Positions 9,761 to 19,175 of a stretch of 32,394 bases of DNA are shown here, piece by piece; the stretch's first letter is position 1, and every line of letters starts with the position of its first letter. This DNA is from Candidatus Kapaibacterium sp. (GTDB taxonomy: Bacteria > Bacteroidota > Ignavibacteria > Kapaibacteriales > UBA4661). The position numbers and the translations under genes were made by a program. Under the pieces are notes generated by a model. That model was not told the origin of the DNA. It saw only the letters and a list, made by a program, of their open reading frames with translations, and did no database searches. The stretch is taken from positions 1 to 32,394 of the forward strand of contig RDXM01000123.1 in the NCBI GenBank assembly GCA_004292595.1, in the 5' to 3' direction.

Positions 9761-11890
9761 ATGAAATTCTCAACAAAACTCACACTTGCTCTCGTCGCAG
9801 CCGCAGTCATTCCTGTGGGCATTGTTGGCTATGGAATGGCGCAAATACAGGCATCTAGTATACGTGAGCTTGCTCAAGAGAAATACTTTCTTGCCGCAGA
9901 ACGTGTTCAAGAGCGCGTAAATACTCATGTTCAAGAAAAAGTACAGTTGTTGCGCAATGTTGCGAACACTTTGGTAAGTGATAATGCCGAAAGCCAAGCA
10001 TTGATGCAAGTTCGTAGCCTTCTTGCGGAAGCGGAAAATGTTGATGCGCTCGGCATTTACGATGTACGTGGTGAAATTGTCGATGCTGTTGTCAAGCAGC
10101 AGGGTAGCACCGTTCCTGCAAAACTTCGCCTGAATGCGAGTATTTCTCATAGTTCTGGCACAATATCGTTCCTGAATCCCGTCTTTGAAGAAAAAATGCT
10201 CATGCCCGCAATACCAGTTCTCACGCCGCTTGTGAGCAATGAGCGTTGCATCGGCTATCTGATGGCATTCGTAAAAACGGAGGATTTATGTGCCTTGGTC
10301 GAACAGGATTCACGACGGTTGTTTCAAGGTGCACCTGAGCGGATTTCCTTGTTGTCAGATTCTCTCATCTTGCTCGCTTCTTCAAATCGAAATGCTGTGC
10401 AAGCAGCACAAAAACAGGGCGGAGCAACATCAGCATTGCTGGGGGGAGACGCAAACTCTCAATCAGCATTTGTCGGAACATTGCGAGAATACTCGAACAG
10501 CCAAGGAACGCGAATGCTTGGTGCAGCCTTGTCTGTACCGCTTTTACGAAGCGTGATTCTTGTGGAAGAACCCACCGACATTGCCTACAAACGAGTGCGC
10601 GAGATTCAGCAAAACACAGTTCTTTGGATGCTGCTCTGCGGCTTCATTGCTGGTGTTGCGGGTGTTTTCTTTTCGCGTGAACTTGCTAAACCATTGCAAG
10701 AACTCTTGGAAAGCTCATCAAAGCTGGCGCGGCGGGATTTTTCTGTAAAAATGAACCCAGAGCGCAAAGACGAATTTGCCACACTTTTTTCTGAGCAAAA
10801 CGCTCTCGCAGAAGAGCTTGCAAAATACGAGCGATTGAACGTAAACCGCATCATTGCTGAGAGAAACAAGCTAGAAACGATGGTGCGTCAAGCGCAAGAC
10901 GGAATTATTTTGCTTAATGCGGAAAAGCGAATCGAACTTTTGAATGGTATTTGCGCAGAGTGGTTTGCTCTGGAAATGGCTTCCGAAGGGCTGCTGCTGG
11001 ATGACGTGCTTGGGGAGCATGATTTCACCACGATTGCAAGCGATATGCTTGAAACACAAGAAGTGGTGCGCTCTGTGGAGTTTCGCCTTCGTAAAAGCGG
11101 AGAGGTGCGGGAACTTGTTCTGCGCGGGACGCTCGTGAAAGTACAGCAAAACGGCGCAGTGCTTGCCCTAATGGGCTTGCTACGAGACGTTACACACGAA
11201 GTAGAAATTGACCGCATGAAAACGGATTTGGTTTCGATTGTCGCTCACGAACTTCGCTCGCCGCTCAATAGCATCAATGGACTTGCCGAGCTGATTGGAG
11301 AAGGCGAATTGGCAAAAGAAGAGTCGGAAGAATTTGGGCGCACCATCGCGGCGCAAAGCAAAAAATTAGCGGGAATTATCTCGAAGTTTTTGGATTTGAG
11401 TCGCATGGAATCAGGCAAAGCCGAAGTTCGGAGAATCCCTGTCCGCCTTGATGAAATCGTGCGTTCGGTCGTTGCAATCAACTCTTCACTTGCACAGAAA
11501 AAGAACATCTCTATTGATGCCGTTTTTCCTGCCACCACGCCACCCGTGCTTGGCGACCCAGATTTGCTCGGGCAAGCAGTTTTGAATCTATTCACGAATG
11601 CAGTGAAATATTCGGAAGAAAGCAAAAAAATGTGTATCGAAATCCGCTTGAAAGCCAGTGAAATTGAGCTTTCCGTAAAGGACGAAGGTTTTGGTATTTC
11701 AGAACGTGCACAATCGAAACTCTTTACAAAATTTTACCGTGCCGATGACGATGAACGTGTCGGCAAAAACGCCGGAACAGGTCTCGGCTTGGCGTTTGTG
11801 AAGGAAATTGCGTTACAGCACGGCGGTACCGTTGGCGTAGAAAGTAAGCGCGATGCTGGCTCGCGTTTTTGGTTTACTCTTCCTCTTTAA
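9761..11890 (+). CDS. Membrane sensor histidine kinase (HAMP-PAS-HisKA-HATPase)
   Basis: This inner-membrane sensor kinase has 709 residues. TM1 is about 7-25. A periplasmic sensing region of dCache/sCache-like size spans about 30-280. TM2 is about 287-304. A HAMP segment follows (about 305-358), then a short coiled coil and a PAS-like domain (about 368-480). The HisKA domain carries the phospho-acceptor His496 in VSIVAHELRSPLNSI. The ATPase domain has the N-box (NLFTNAVKYS, Asn613), G1 (DEGFGIS), F-box (FTKFYRAD) and G2 (GTGLGLAFVKE). All catalytic motifs look intact. No response regulator is adjacent in the same direction, so it is an orphan kinase by position. The OmpA-FecR gene starts 69 bp downstream on the same strand and is probably co-transcribed, which hints at envelope sensing. 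The ATG at 9761 is the only good start; nearby upstream ATGs are out of frame. Confidence 0.92.
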   Translation: MKFSTKLTLALVAAAVIPVGIVGYGMAQIQASSIRELAQEKYFLAAERVQERVNTHVQEKVQLLRNVANTLVSDNAESQALMQVRSLLAEAENVDALGIYDVRGEIVDAVVKQQGSTVPAKLRLNASISHSSGTISFLNPVFEEKMLMPAIPVLTPLVSNERCIGYLMAFVKTEDLCALVEQDSRRLFQGAPERISLLSDSLILLASSNRNAVQAAQKQGGATSALLGGDANSQSAFVGTLREYSNSQGTRMLGAALSVPLLRSVILVEEPTDIAYKRVREIQQNTVLWMLLCGFIAGVAGVFFSRELAKPLQELLESSSKLARRDFSVKMNPERKDEFATLFSEQNALAEELAKYERLNVNRIIAERNKLETMVRQAQDGIILLNAEKRIELLNGICAEWFALEMASEGLLLDDVLGEHDFTTIASDMLETQEVVRSVEFRLRKSGEVRELVLRGTLVKVQQNGAVLALMGLLRDVTHEVEIDRMKTDLVSIVAHELRSPLNSINGLAELIGEGELAKEESEEFGRTIAAQSKKLAGIISKFLDLSRMESGKAEVRRIPVRLDEIVRSVVAINSSLAQKKNISIDAVFPATTPPVLGDPDLLGQAVLNLFTNAVKYSEESKKMCIEIRLKASEIELSVKDEGFGISERAQSKLFTKFYRADDDERVGKNAGTGLGLAFVKEIALQHGGTVGVESKRDAGSRFWFTLPL

Positions 11891-11959
11891 TTTTTGAATA
11901 TTATCTCAACAATTATGCGTATCAAGCAATACAATTATTTTTCTCACAAGCAAGATTAT

Positions 11960-13468
11960 ATGCGCCATCTAGTACCATTATTTGCTTGCATATTGTTAGG
12001 ATTGATATTCATTTTTTCGGAACAACATGTAATTGCACAAGAGCCATTCAATCTCAGTCCAGGAAAAAAAATTACGCTCACCGATGCGGCTTTTTCGCTC
12101 GGTAGTGCAAAGCTAGAAGCAAGTCAGAAGCAAGTATTTACGCTCCTTGTGGACTATTTAACAAAACGCAGTTTGTTGAATATCGAAATCGGCGGACACG
12201 CTGACAACCAAGGAAATGAAGTGCAGAATACAGCCTTGTCGTTACAGCGAGCCGAGTCCGTGCGGGCATTCTTAGTGGAAAATGGAATTGCTGCAAGCCG
12301 CATCAGAACTCGCGGCTATGGAGCACAGTTTCCGATTGCTGATAACGCTACGCAAGATGGGCGCACGAAAAATCGCCGTGTAGAGATTATCGGACTGAGT
12401 GCGCTCACGGGAAAATTACTTGTCAGCCCAGATGGAAAGCCGCTTCCGCCTGAAGCCCGCATCAGTGCTGTGAAGCCGAGTGTGCAGGTGAAATCAGCGT
12501 GGGAAGAGGATTGGCGCGAAGCTCGTATGAATGAAGAATTGTACGAGGCATTTCGCCTGAACACGAGTGAGAATGCGTGGTTGGACATCACCTTTCGCAA
12601 CAACAGCGTTTTGCACCTCAGTGAAAATGCAACGATGTTTGTTTATGGCTTTGAAGCTGCATCACGCCTTGCTTCTTTGAATGGTGCTGATGGAAAACCG
12701 AAAGCGGAAACATTAAAAAATATCGAATTGGCAAAAGGAAATTTAATGCTAAAACTTCGTGAAATGAAAGCGCAAGATACATTTTCGGTTCGTACAAAAA
12801 ATTCTCATATCGGCTTCAATAGCGCATCAGCACAAGCATCAGCAAAAGTAAAAGTAGATGGTAAAGAGCGTTCGATTATTTCTGTTTTGCAAGGTCGGGC
12901 AAATGTGCAGGTGTTGAATGATGACCCAAGAGCGGGACAAAATCTGGATGTTGGGGAAGATTTTGGTGTTGTTGTTGGAGGTGCTGGCACGGGAGACAAT
13001 CTCACCGCGCAAGGAATTGTGCCACTTCCGCGAAAGCCAGAACTACTTGAACCTGAAGAACGAATTGCACCGAACGCTAATCCTACTCCATTTCGATGGA
13101 ATAATGGCGGCTATACAACAAGGCTGGAGGTTGCTTCCAATGCGGAGTTCAGCGAATTTGTTCACAATGCAATTCATCAAAACGGTGAAGCAAACGTGCT
13201 GCTTCCCGAAGGAACGTACTTTGTGCGCCTCACAAACATAGATTCTATTGGCTTCGAGAGCCAAGCCAGTCTCCGTGCGCTTGTGGTGAGTTCTGGCGTT
13301 CCGAAAAAAGCACCAGAGCATCCGTTTCATTTTCGCATTTTGGAGTTTTTGTTGCTCGTTGCAGGTGGGGCAAGTATTTGGGGGAGTTTTCTTTTTCAAA
13401 ATCCGCGTTTGCGCTGGATTGGTGCGGTGTGCGTGGTGATTGGTTTGGGAATGTTGCTTTTGTTGTAA
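11960..13468 (+). CDS. Envelope protein with OmpA-like and FecR-like domains
   Basis: The 502 residues begin with a signal peptide (1-27, ending HVIAQ). An OmpA-family peptidoglycan-binding domain follows (about 45-146), with GGHADNQGNEVQ, LSLQRAESVRAFL and KNRRVEI. Next is a FecR-like beta region (about 188-320, with WLDITFRNNSVLHLSENATM) and an Ig-like segment (about 370-440). Two C-terminal hydrophobic helices (about 461-478 and 484-502) place the end in the inner membrane. The protein could therefore span from the inner membrane to peptidoglycan. FecR domains in other proteins relay signals to sigma factors or bind ligands, but no sigma factor is encoded here. The start at 11960 gives a clean signal peptide; an ATG at 11915 and a TTG at 11894 would add 15 or 22 residues. 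It lies 69 bp after the kinase gene and converges on the next gene with a 26-bp gap. A role in envelope stress sensing is inference. Confidence 0.8.
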   Translation: MRHLVPLFACILLGLIFIFSEQHVIAQEPFNLSPGKKITLTDAAFSLGSAKLEASQKQVFTLLVDYLTKRSLLNIEIGGHADNQGNEVQNTALSLQRAESVRAFLVENGIAASRIRTRGYGAQFPIADNATQDGRTKNRRVEIIGLSALTGKLLVSPDGKPLPPEARISAVKPSVQVKSAWEEDWREARMNEELYEAFRLNTSENAWLDITFRNNSVLHLSENATMFVYGFEAASRLASLNGADGKPKAETLKNIELAKGNLMLKLREMKAQDTFSVRTKNSHIGFNSASAQASAKVKVDGKERSIISVLQGRANVQVLNDDPRAGQNLDVGEDFGVVVGGAGTGDNLTAQGIVPLPRKPELLEPEERIAPNANPTPFRWNNGGYTTRLEVASNAEFSEFVHNAIHQNGEANVLLPEGTYFVRLTNIDSIGFESQASLRALVVSSGVPKKAPEHPFHFRILEFLLLVAGGASIWGSFLFQNPRLRWIGAVCVVIGLGMLLLL

Positions 13469-13494
13469 TGCAGGAAAATTCGCCAACAACCACA

Positions 13495-14868
13495 TCAAAA
13501 CTTGATGGTAAAGGTTGTACCTTTGCTAAACTCAGAAACCACGCCGATTGTGGCGTTATGCTTGCGCAGAACCTGACGCGCAAAGGAAAGTCCAATCCCA
13601 GAACCTTCGGGCTTTGTCGTAAAAAAGGGAATAAAAATTTTATCAATCGCTTCTGGCGCGATTCCTGTTCCATTGTCTGAAACCTCAATGATGGTGCGCC
13701 CTGTGGGACTTTGAAATGCTTTCACTTTTACGATTCCATCCTTCGCGCTTGCCTGCAACGCATTTTTCACAAGATTTATTACGACTTGTTCCAACAACGT
13801 GCGGTCGGCAGGAATTTCCATTGAGCGAGGCTCAGTGCTGCATTCGAGCGAAACCGAGCGTTCACGCGCTTCTTGCTCGAAGAGGCGCACGGAATCTTTG
13901 AGTAACGATTCGATTTTACACAAACTAAAGTTTGGTTCGGGAATGCGCGAAAGTGTGCGATAATTCTCCACAAACCCCAGTAATCCTGCGCTTCTGCGGG
14001 CAATCGTTCCTATGGCATCGCGCACGTCGCTTAAAAGCTCGCGGCGGTCTTGCTCGTCGTCGGGCAAATCCTCTGCAAGTAGCGTGGATGCTGTTTCGGC
14101 GAGAGAAGTAATTGGCGCAACGGAGTTCATAATTTCGTGCGTGAGAACGCGGATGAGCTTTTGCCACGCGATAATTTCTTGTTCTTCCAATTCGCTCACG
14201 ATATTTTGCAAGGAAATAAGCGTGATGTCGCGCCCACGCTGGCGAAAGGTCGTGGAAGCAAGCGCGAGTTGGAGGATTTCTTCTCCGACTACGAGTTTCA
14301 CCAGCAGTTTTCCATTTTGCGGAATGCTCCGAAGCGCGTCGGCAAGCGGCTTGTGCTGGACGTTCAGTGTTGCAAGCGTGCGTATTTGCGTCAGCCCAAG
14401 CAGCTTGCGGGCTGCGGGGTTAATGAAATCTACCATCTCGTTGTCATCAAAAGACAGAAGCCCGATAGAGACGTGATGCAGAATTGTTTGCAAGGCGAGA
14501 TATTGCTCCTCTTTTTCGCCGCGAATGCGCTCAAAATCTTGCACCACCGCCGTAAATGCTTTGGTTAATTCTTCAAACGAGCCGCCCAAGCGAGCCACAG
14601 ACTGCATCTGCACGGTGTCGCCGTATTTCACCGACTCCAGAAATCGTATCAAATGACGGTTTGTCTGCTCTGCAAAGCGGATGAGCGACCACACTTGCGC
14701 TAGGCAAGCAAGCACGAGAATGGTCATTGTTGCATACAGGGAAGTTTGCGTACAAACCCATAACACCGCACCAATGCTTGCAGTGAGGAAAATTATTCTG
14801 ATAATTATTTTTACCTGAAAACTTCCCAAGTAGCGAATGGGCTTGGAAGGCGTGTAGTTTCTGGGCAT
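13495..14868 (-). CDS. Sensor histidine kinase, NtrY/AtoS-like partner of the sigma-54 regulator
   Basis: This kinase has 457 residues with two N-terminal TM helices close together (about 20-40 and 44-62) and almost no periplasmic loop. It therefore probably senses within the membrane or cytoplasm. A PAS-like region follows (about 120-225), then the dimerisation domain with His244 in VLTHEIMNSVAPI. The ATPase domain has N-box NLVKNALQAS, G1 SDNGTGIAP, FFTTKPEGSGIGLSF and a C-terminal GTTFTIKF. The HEIMN H-box is typical of the kinase class that pairs with NtrC-family regulators. The response-regulator gene lies immediately upstream on the same strand. The ATG at 14868 leaves a 43-bp gap; an in-frame ATG at 14922 would overlap the regulator stop by 11 bp and add 18 residues (translational coupling). 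I prefer 14868 because relatives start close to TM1. No terminator is seen in the short convergent gap. Confidence 0.9.
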   Translation of the reverse strand: MPRNYTPSKPIRYLGSFQVKIIIRIIFLTASIGAVLWVCTQTSLYATMTILVLACLAQVWSLIRFAEQTNRHLIRFLESVKYGDTVQMQSVARLGGSFEELTKAFTAVVQDFERIRGEKEEQYLALQTILHHVSIGLLSFDDNEMVDFINPAARKLLGLTQIRTLATLNVQHKPLADALRSIPQNGKLLVKLVVGEEILQLALASTTFRQRGRDITLISLQNIVSELEEQEIIAWQKLIRVLTHEIMNSVAPITSLAETASTLLAEDLPDDEQDRRELLSDVRDAIGTIARRSAGLLGFVENYRTLSRIPEPNFSLCKIESLLKDSVRLFEQEARERSVSLECSTEPRSMEIPADRTLLEQVVINLVKNALQASAKDGIVKVKAFQSPTGRTIIEVSDNGTGIAPEAIDKIFIPFFTTKPEGSGIGLSFARQVLRKHNATIGVVSEFSKGTTFTIKF

Positions 14869-14911
14869 GATGTGGGGGAAAGGAAGTAAAGAACAAAAAA
14901 GTAGTCCAAAA

Positions 14912-16321
14912 CTACAACCCATATTTTTCCATACGACGATACAGCGCAGCCCGCGTCAAACCTAGTTCTTCGGCAGCATGACTGACATTGCCGTTGTGCT
15001 TTTGAAGCGATTTGCGAATGGCGAGTTTTTCCAGTTCGTCCAAATTCAAATTATCAACGTGGAGATTCCCTTCAGAGCCTTGTTGCGATGCGCTGTTTGG
15101 GGTAGAAAGGGCAATGTCGCTTGCATCAATGAGCGTGGCATCGTTCATAATCACAACGCGCTCCAGTGTGTGCTGCAATTCACGGACATTGCCGCGCCAT
15201 GGATATTGTTCTAGTTTTTTGAGTGCTGGCGGAGCAAGGCGCATTGCGGGTTTGCGGTATTTTGTGCAATAGCTTTTGAGAAAATGTTCTGCCAAAAGTG
15301 GAATATCTTCTTTGCGCTCTCGAAGTGGCGGAAGGTGAATTTCCACAGTGTTGATGCGGTACAGAAGGTCTTGGCGGAATTGCTTTTCCTCGACCATCGT
15401 GTACAGGGGCATATTCGTTGCGCAGACGAGGCGTATATTGAGCGGAATCTGCTTGCTCGACCCCAAGCGAGTAATCATGCGGTTTTGCAGCGCGGCGAGC
15501 AGTTTGGATTGCGCGGGAAAGGAGAGATTTCCAATTTCATCCAAAAATAACGTACCGCCATTTGCCAACTCAAAACGCCCAGCGCGGTCTTCCTTCGCAT
15601 CAGTAAACGCGCCCTTCACGTAGCCAAACAACTCGCTTTCAAAGAGCGTTTCGGGCAATGCGCCCATGTCCACGCCGATAAACACTTCTTGCGCCCGAAG
15701 CGAGCGGCGATGTAGTTCGCGGGCGACAACTTCTTTTCCCGTACCGTTTTCACCAAGTATAATTACATTGGCATCGGTGACGGCAACTTTGTCAATCAGC
15801 GCATTGATGCTTTGCATGGCGGGGGAAGACCAAATGAAATCGTGTGTTGGTGCGCTTTGTGCGTTGATGGCGTTTTTGAGTGAGCGTTCACTCGTTTTCA
15901 AGGTTTCTACTTCTCTGCGTGAGGAAGCGAGATTTAATGCGGAGTTGATGGTTGCTAAGAGTTTCTCATTTTGCCAAGGCTTTAGCACGAAATCTGTTGC
16001 ACCGCGCTTGATTGCTTGTATGGCAGTATCCACATCGCCATACGCAGTGAGCATGATGACGGGAATATTGGGGTCAATTTGGTGAATTTGTTCCAACCAA
16101 TGAAAACCCTCCGCACCGCTTGAAACGTCCTTTGTGAAGTTCATATCGAGCAAAATCACGTCGTAGCGCGTGTTCTTGAGCAGCGTGGGTAGCGCGTCGG
16201 GATGTGCTTCGGTGTGAACGGTTTGAAAATGCTGCTTCAGAAGCAAACGCAGCGAGGTAAGAATATCGGTATTGTCGTCAATCGCAAGGATTGTTCCTTG
16301 TTTGGAGGTAGCTTTGCTCAT
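14912..16321 (-). CDS. Sigma-54-dependent response regulator (NtrC/AtoC family)
   Basis: This bacterial enhancer-binding protein of 469 residues activates sigma-54 RNA polymerase when phosphorylated. The receiver domain (about 9-130) has the acidic pair D15/D16, phospho-acceptor D59 (VILLDMNF), T92 and K114. The AAA+ domain (about 160-400) has Walker A GENGTGKE (190-197), Walker B LFLDE (258-262) and the sigma-54-contacting loop GAFTDA (237-242), a known variant of GAFTGA. The C-terminal Fis-type helix-turn-helix (about 428-469) includes HNGNVSHAAEELGLTRAALY. The start at 16321 was chosen because the receiver begins 10 residues later; upstream in-frame sequence to 16654 is not domain-like and overlaps the acyltransferase gene. 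The kinase gene follows. The most likely targets are the three matching enhancer/promoter modules at 3.8, 17.7 and 19.8 kb. Confidence 0.95.
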   Translation of the reverse strand: MSKATSKQGTILAIDDNTDILTSLRLLLKQHFQTVHTEAHPDALPTLLKNTRYDVILLDMNFTKDVSSGAEGFHWLEQIHQIDPNIPVIMLTAYGDVDTAIQAIKRGATDFVLKPWQNEKLLATINSALNLASSRREVETLKTSERSLKNAINAQSAPTHDFIWSSPAMQSINALIDKVAVTDANVIILGENGTGKEVVARELHRRSLRAQEVFIGVDMGALPETLFESELFGYVKGAFTDAKEDRAGRFELANGGTLFLDEIGNLSFPAQSKLLAALQNRMITRLGSSKQIPLNIRLVCATNMPLYTMVEEKQFRQDLLYRINTVEIHLPPLRERKEDIPLLAEHFLKSYCTKYRKPAMRLAPPALKKLEQYPWRGNVRELQHTLERVVIMNDATLIDASDIALSTPNSASQQGSEGNLHVDNLNLDELEKLAIRKSLQKHNGNVSHAAEELGLTRAALYRRMEKYGL

Positions 16322-16406
16322 AGAATTTTTGTTGGTGTGGGGAGTGCTTGTTGAAAGAAGACGAGAGCTTGGGTGAAATTGTTTCATTCCAGAGAGCGCG
16401 TAAAGC

Positions 16407-17597
16407 CTAATGTGGAACGTAATCGAACAAAACTTTATACCGCACAAGCAGCCACAACGTGAGTAACGATGCGGTGTGTCCGAGCGAGTTGATGATGAAA
16501 TTTTTTTGCCAAAAAATCGGGATATTGCTAACAATGTACAAAACGAAAATGTGCATGATGAAAACGTAGAGCGAGGCTTGTCCAATCGGCAAGAAAAACC
16601 AGCCAAACGCCTTGTGGAGCGGTTTCCAGCAGATGGTGAGAATGTATGAGCCATAGACCAACACCGCGACGTAATTTACCAGACGCAAGACACCAAGCGT
16701 GTTTTTGAGGAAATATTTGTTGTACAATTCGCCAAAAACTTTGGGAGAAATGACTGAAAATCGCGCAAATGCTGGCATTTCAGGGTTTGGATTGTTGAGC
16801 GTAAAAAACATAAATCCCCAAAAAAGAATGCCGCTCAGAATAAGAATTGGAATGCGAAAGCCAGAATCCATCAGCTTTGCCAACGATTTGTTGTAATAGC
16901 CCGCCGCCAAACCGTGCAGATACAGCACTTGCCACGTGAGAATGGGAAAACCGTACTCGAATTGCGCACCCGTCGGCATACTAGGCGAGTAAATGTTGTA
17001 CACGTACATTCCCCACGAAGCCGCCAAAACCACGATAACAAGGCGTTTGTGGAGCATCCACAGCAGGGCGGGCGTGGCAAAAAGGAGGATTACGTACAAA
17101 CCCATAATTTGAAATTGATGCGGACCAAATTGCAACCGTAAAAGCTGTATGAGTGCTTGCGGGAAGGGAAGTCCGGGTTGCGGATATAATTGATAGACCG
17201 TGCTTGTAGCAAAATCTGTGAACGTCATCAGCTTCCATGCCGACCAGAAGGGGAGAGTACTGAGAAGTGCGACGGCAAGAATCACACCAAGATTCGCTCT
17301 GTACAGCTTGATTGCTCGCTTCCAGAGCTTTTGCGCAATGCTGCGCCAGCCATCTTCTTCAATTTTGCCGCCATAGAGCATTCCAACCACAAAGCCTGAT
17401 AAAATCACGAATCCTTCCGCGCCAGCGATAACGCCAATGCGCTCCCACGCGATGAAATTGAACACCGAGAAAAAATCGAAGTGAACAACAACGAGAATGA
17501 GCATGACAAAACCGCGCAGGTAATCAATGCGTAAATCCCGCTTCCCATCTTGTGTGTAGTGCCATTGAGGAGGAATAATGTTCGGAATAATGTTCAT
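16407..17597 (-). CDS. OpgC-like multi-pass membrane acyltransferase
   Basis: This integral membrane protein of 396 residues has about ten hydrophobic helices. It starts with the typical acyltransferase-3/OpgC signature: RDLRIDYLRGFVMLILVVVH followed by AEGFVILSGFVVG. OpgC-type enzymes transfer succinyl or similar groups to periplasmic glucans; the acceptor here is unknown. The C-terminus (SLYVFIMHIFVLYI) also fits the family. The ATG at 17597 was chosen over one at 17684 because the extra 29 residues are not family-like. The gene is read toward the response-regulator gene with 85 bp between them and could be co-transcribed with it. Its upstream region is shared with the divergent adaptor gene, whose enhancer boxes lie at 17723-17760. 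Confidence 0.85.
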   Translation of the reverse strand: MNIIPNIIPPQWHYTQDGKRDLRIDYLRGFVMLILVVVHFDFFSVFNFIAWERIGVIAGAEGFVILSGFVVGMLYGGKIEEDGWRSIAQKLWKRAIKLYRANLGVILAVALLSTLPFWSAWKLMTFTDFATSTVYQLYPQPGLPFPQALIQLLRLQFGPHQFQIMGLYVILLFATPALLWMLHKRLVIVVLAASWGMYVYNIYSPSMPTGAQFEYGFPILTWQVLYLHGLAAGYYNKSLAKLMDSGFRIPILILSGILFWGFMFFTLNNPNPEMPAFARFSVISPKVFGELYNKYFLKNTLGVLRLVNYVAVLVYGSYILTICWKPLHKAFGWFFLPIGQASLYVFIMHIFVLYIVSNIPIFWQKNFIINSLGHTASLLTLWLLVRYKVLFDYVPH

Positions 17598-17722
17598 AGT
17601 GTTGAGTGTAAAAGTGAGAAAAATCTGAAAAATCTGCAGTTTTGCGGGGAGAAAATTTACCAAAAAATTTAAACAAAGATACATTGGAAATATCTATTGA
17701 GGCAAGATGTTTCGTGAAAAAG

Positions 17723-17760
17723 TGTCCGTTTTTGAACAGTTTGTGTGCTGTTTGCGGACA
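17723..17760 (+). promoter_or_regulatory. Two-box putative enhancer site before the adaptor gene
   Basis: Box 1, TGTCCGTTTTTGAACA (17723-17738), and box 2, GTGCTGTTTGCGGACA (17745-17760), have the same order and 22-bp offset as at 3765. Box 1 starts 92 bp before the GG at 17815. The site could also influence the divergent acyltransferase gene. Confidence 0.75.
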
Positions 17761-17812
17761 GTATTTGTGAAGAAATATTCCTGAAGAGCGCGTACAATGG
17801 TACTTCTGTACT

Positions 17813-17830
17813 TTGGCACACTAATTGAAC
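17813..17830 (+). promoter_or_regulatory. Sigma-54-like promoter of the adaptor gene
   Basis: TTGGCACACTAATTGAAC has a perfect TTGGCAC -24 element. The -12 position, ten bases after the GG, reads GA within TTGA instead of GC. The start codon is 73 bp downstream of the -12 element. Confidence 0.65.
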
Positions 17831-17900
17831 AAATCAAGAAATCTCAACATACACATCATCAAGCAACGTAATATTTTCACGTTTCAAACGCATAAACGTC

Positions 17901-19151
17901 ATGGATAAGAAAATTGAAAAAAAACGCTGGACAGCGCGTAAAATCACGGTACTTGCGGCAAGTGCTGTATTTGCGGGCTTTGTGATTTATACCGTCGTTT
18001 TAGGCGATACGCGCAGCACACTGAACGTGGAGCGTGATAAAATCACGGTTTCGAGCGTCGAGCGCGGCGTGTTCCAAGAATTTATCCCCGTTACAGGCAC
18101 GGTGCAGCCGCAACGCACGATTTTCCTTGATGCCGTTGATGGCGGGCGCGTAGAAAAAATGTTTGTTGAAGCGGGTGCGATGGTGAAAGAAGGCGATGCG
18201 ATTGTCTTGCTCAAGAACTCAACAATGGTGCTGGATGCCGTCAATCGTGAAGCGCAAATGCTCGACCAAATGAACAATTTGCAAAACAGCCGTGTGGCGA
18301 TGGAGCAGACGCGGCTCACCTTGAAAAATCAGCTTCTTGACCTCGAAAATCAGATTGCCAATGCGAAGCGTGTGTTTGAGCAAAATCAACTTCTCGTGCA
18401 AAAGCAACTCGTCTCGAAAGAAGAGTTTGAGCGGGCGCGAGACAATTACGATTTTTTGGTGAAGCGCAAAGCCCTCACGCTCGAAACCGTGCGCACTGAT
18501 TCCATCATGCGTTTGGCGCAGGTGAATCAACTCGAAAACTCCACCAGTCGCTTAAAGTCGAACTTCGGCGTTGTAAAGCAAAACCTTGATAATATGCTGA
18601 TTCGCGCCCCTATTTCTGGACAATTAACCTCGCTCAACTGCGAAATTGGCGAAGCAAAAACGAGTGGTCAGCGTTTGGGGCAAATTGATGTGATTGATGC
18701 GTACAAAATCCGCGTTCCTGTGGACGAATTCTACTTGGCGCGTATCAATGTTGGTCAAATCGGGCAATGTGAAATCGCTGGAAAGCCGCATAGATTGGTC
18801 ATTCGCAAGGTGTTTTCGGAAGTAAAAAATGGTCGTTTTGAAGTGGATATGTACTTTGAAGGCGCGGCTGCAGAAGGCATTCGGCGCGGTCAATCCTTGC
18901 AAATCCGCTTAGAGCTTGGCAGCGAGGAACAAGCGAATTTGCTGGCTCGCGGAGGATTTTACCAAAAAACGGGCGGTCAGTGGGTTTTTGTGCTATCGCA
19001 AGACGGAAAGCAAGCAATCAAGCGCAATGTACGGCTTGGACGGCAGAATCCGAACACGTTTGAAATTATCGAAGGTTTGCAGGTTGGCGAGAAGGTTATT
19101 ACTTCAAGCTATGATACGTTTGGCGATGCGGAAAAGCTCGTGGTAAAGTAA
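17901..19151 (+). CDS. HlyD/MacA-type periplasmic adaptor of an ABC efflux system
   Basis: This membrane-fusion protein of 416 residues links an inner-membrane FtsX-type ABC exporter to an outer-membrane TolC-like channel. A basic N-terminus (KKIEKKRW) precedes one TM helix (about 14-34). The first half of the biotinyl-lipoyl-like domain (about 60-105, VTGTVQPQRTIFLDAVDGGR, AGAMVKEGDAIVLL) leads into a coiled-coil hairpin (about 110-225). The second lipoyl half follows (MLIRAPISGQLTSL, about 235-260), then beta-barrel and membrane-proximal domains to the end. The ATG at 17901 has no Shine-Dalgarno. A terminator lies 25 bp downstream, so the gene is its own unit, with a sigma-54-like promoter upstream. 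The permease at 20015 and ATPases at 3934 and 23038 are likely partners. No TolC gene is in the window. Confidence 0.9.
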   Translation: MDKKIEKKRWTARKITVLAASAVFAGFVIYTVVLGDTRSTLNVERDKITVSSVERGVFQEFIPVTGTVQPQRTIFLDAVDGGRVEKMFVEAGAMVKEGDAIVLLKNSTMVLDAVNREAQMLDQMNNLQNSRVAMEQTRLTLKNQLLDLENQIANAKRVFEQNQLLVQKQLVSKEEFERARDNYDFLVKRKALTLETVRTDSIMRLAQVNQLENSTSRLKSNFGVVKQNLDNMLIRAPISGQLTSLNCEIGEAKTSGQRLGQIDVIDAYKIRVPVDEFYLARINVGQIGQCEIAGKPHRLVIRKVFSEVKNGRFEVDMYFEGAAAEGIRRGQSLQIRLELGSEEQANLLARGGFYQKTGGQWVFVLSQDGKQAIKRNVRLGRQNPNTFEIIEGLQVGEKVITSSYDTFGDAEKLVVK

Positions 19152-19175
19152 ATTTTGACGAAGCAAATCTTCCAG

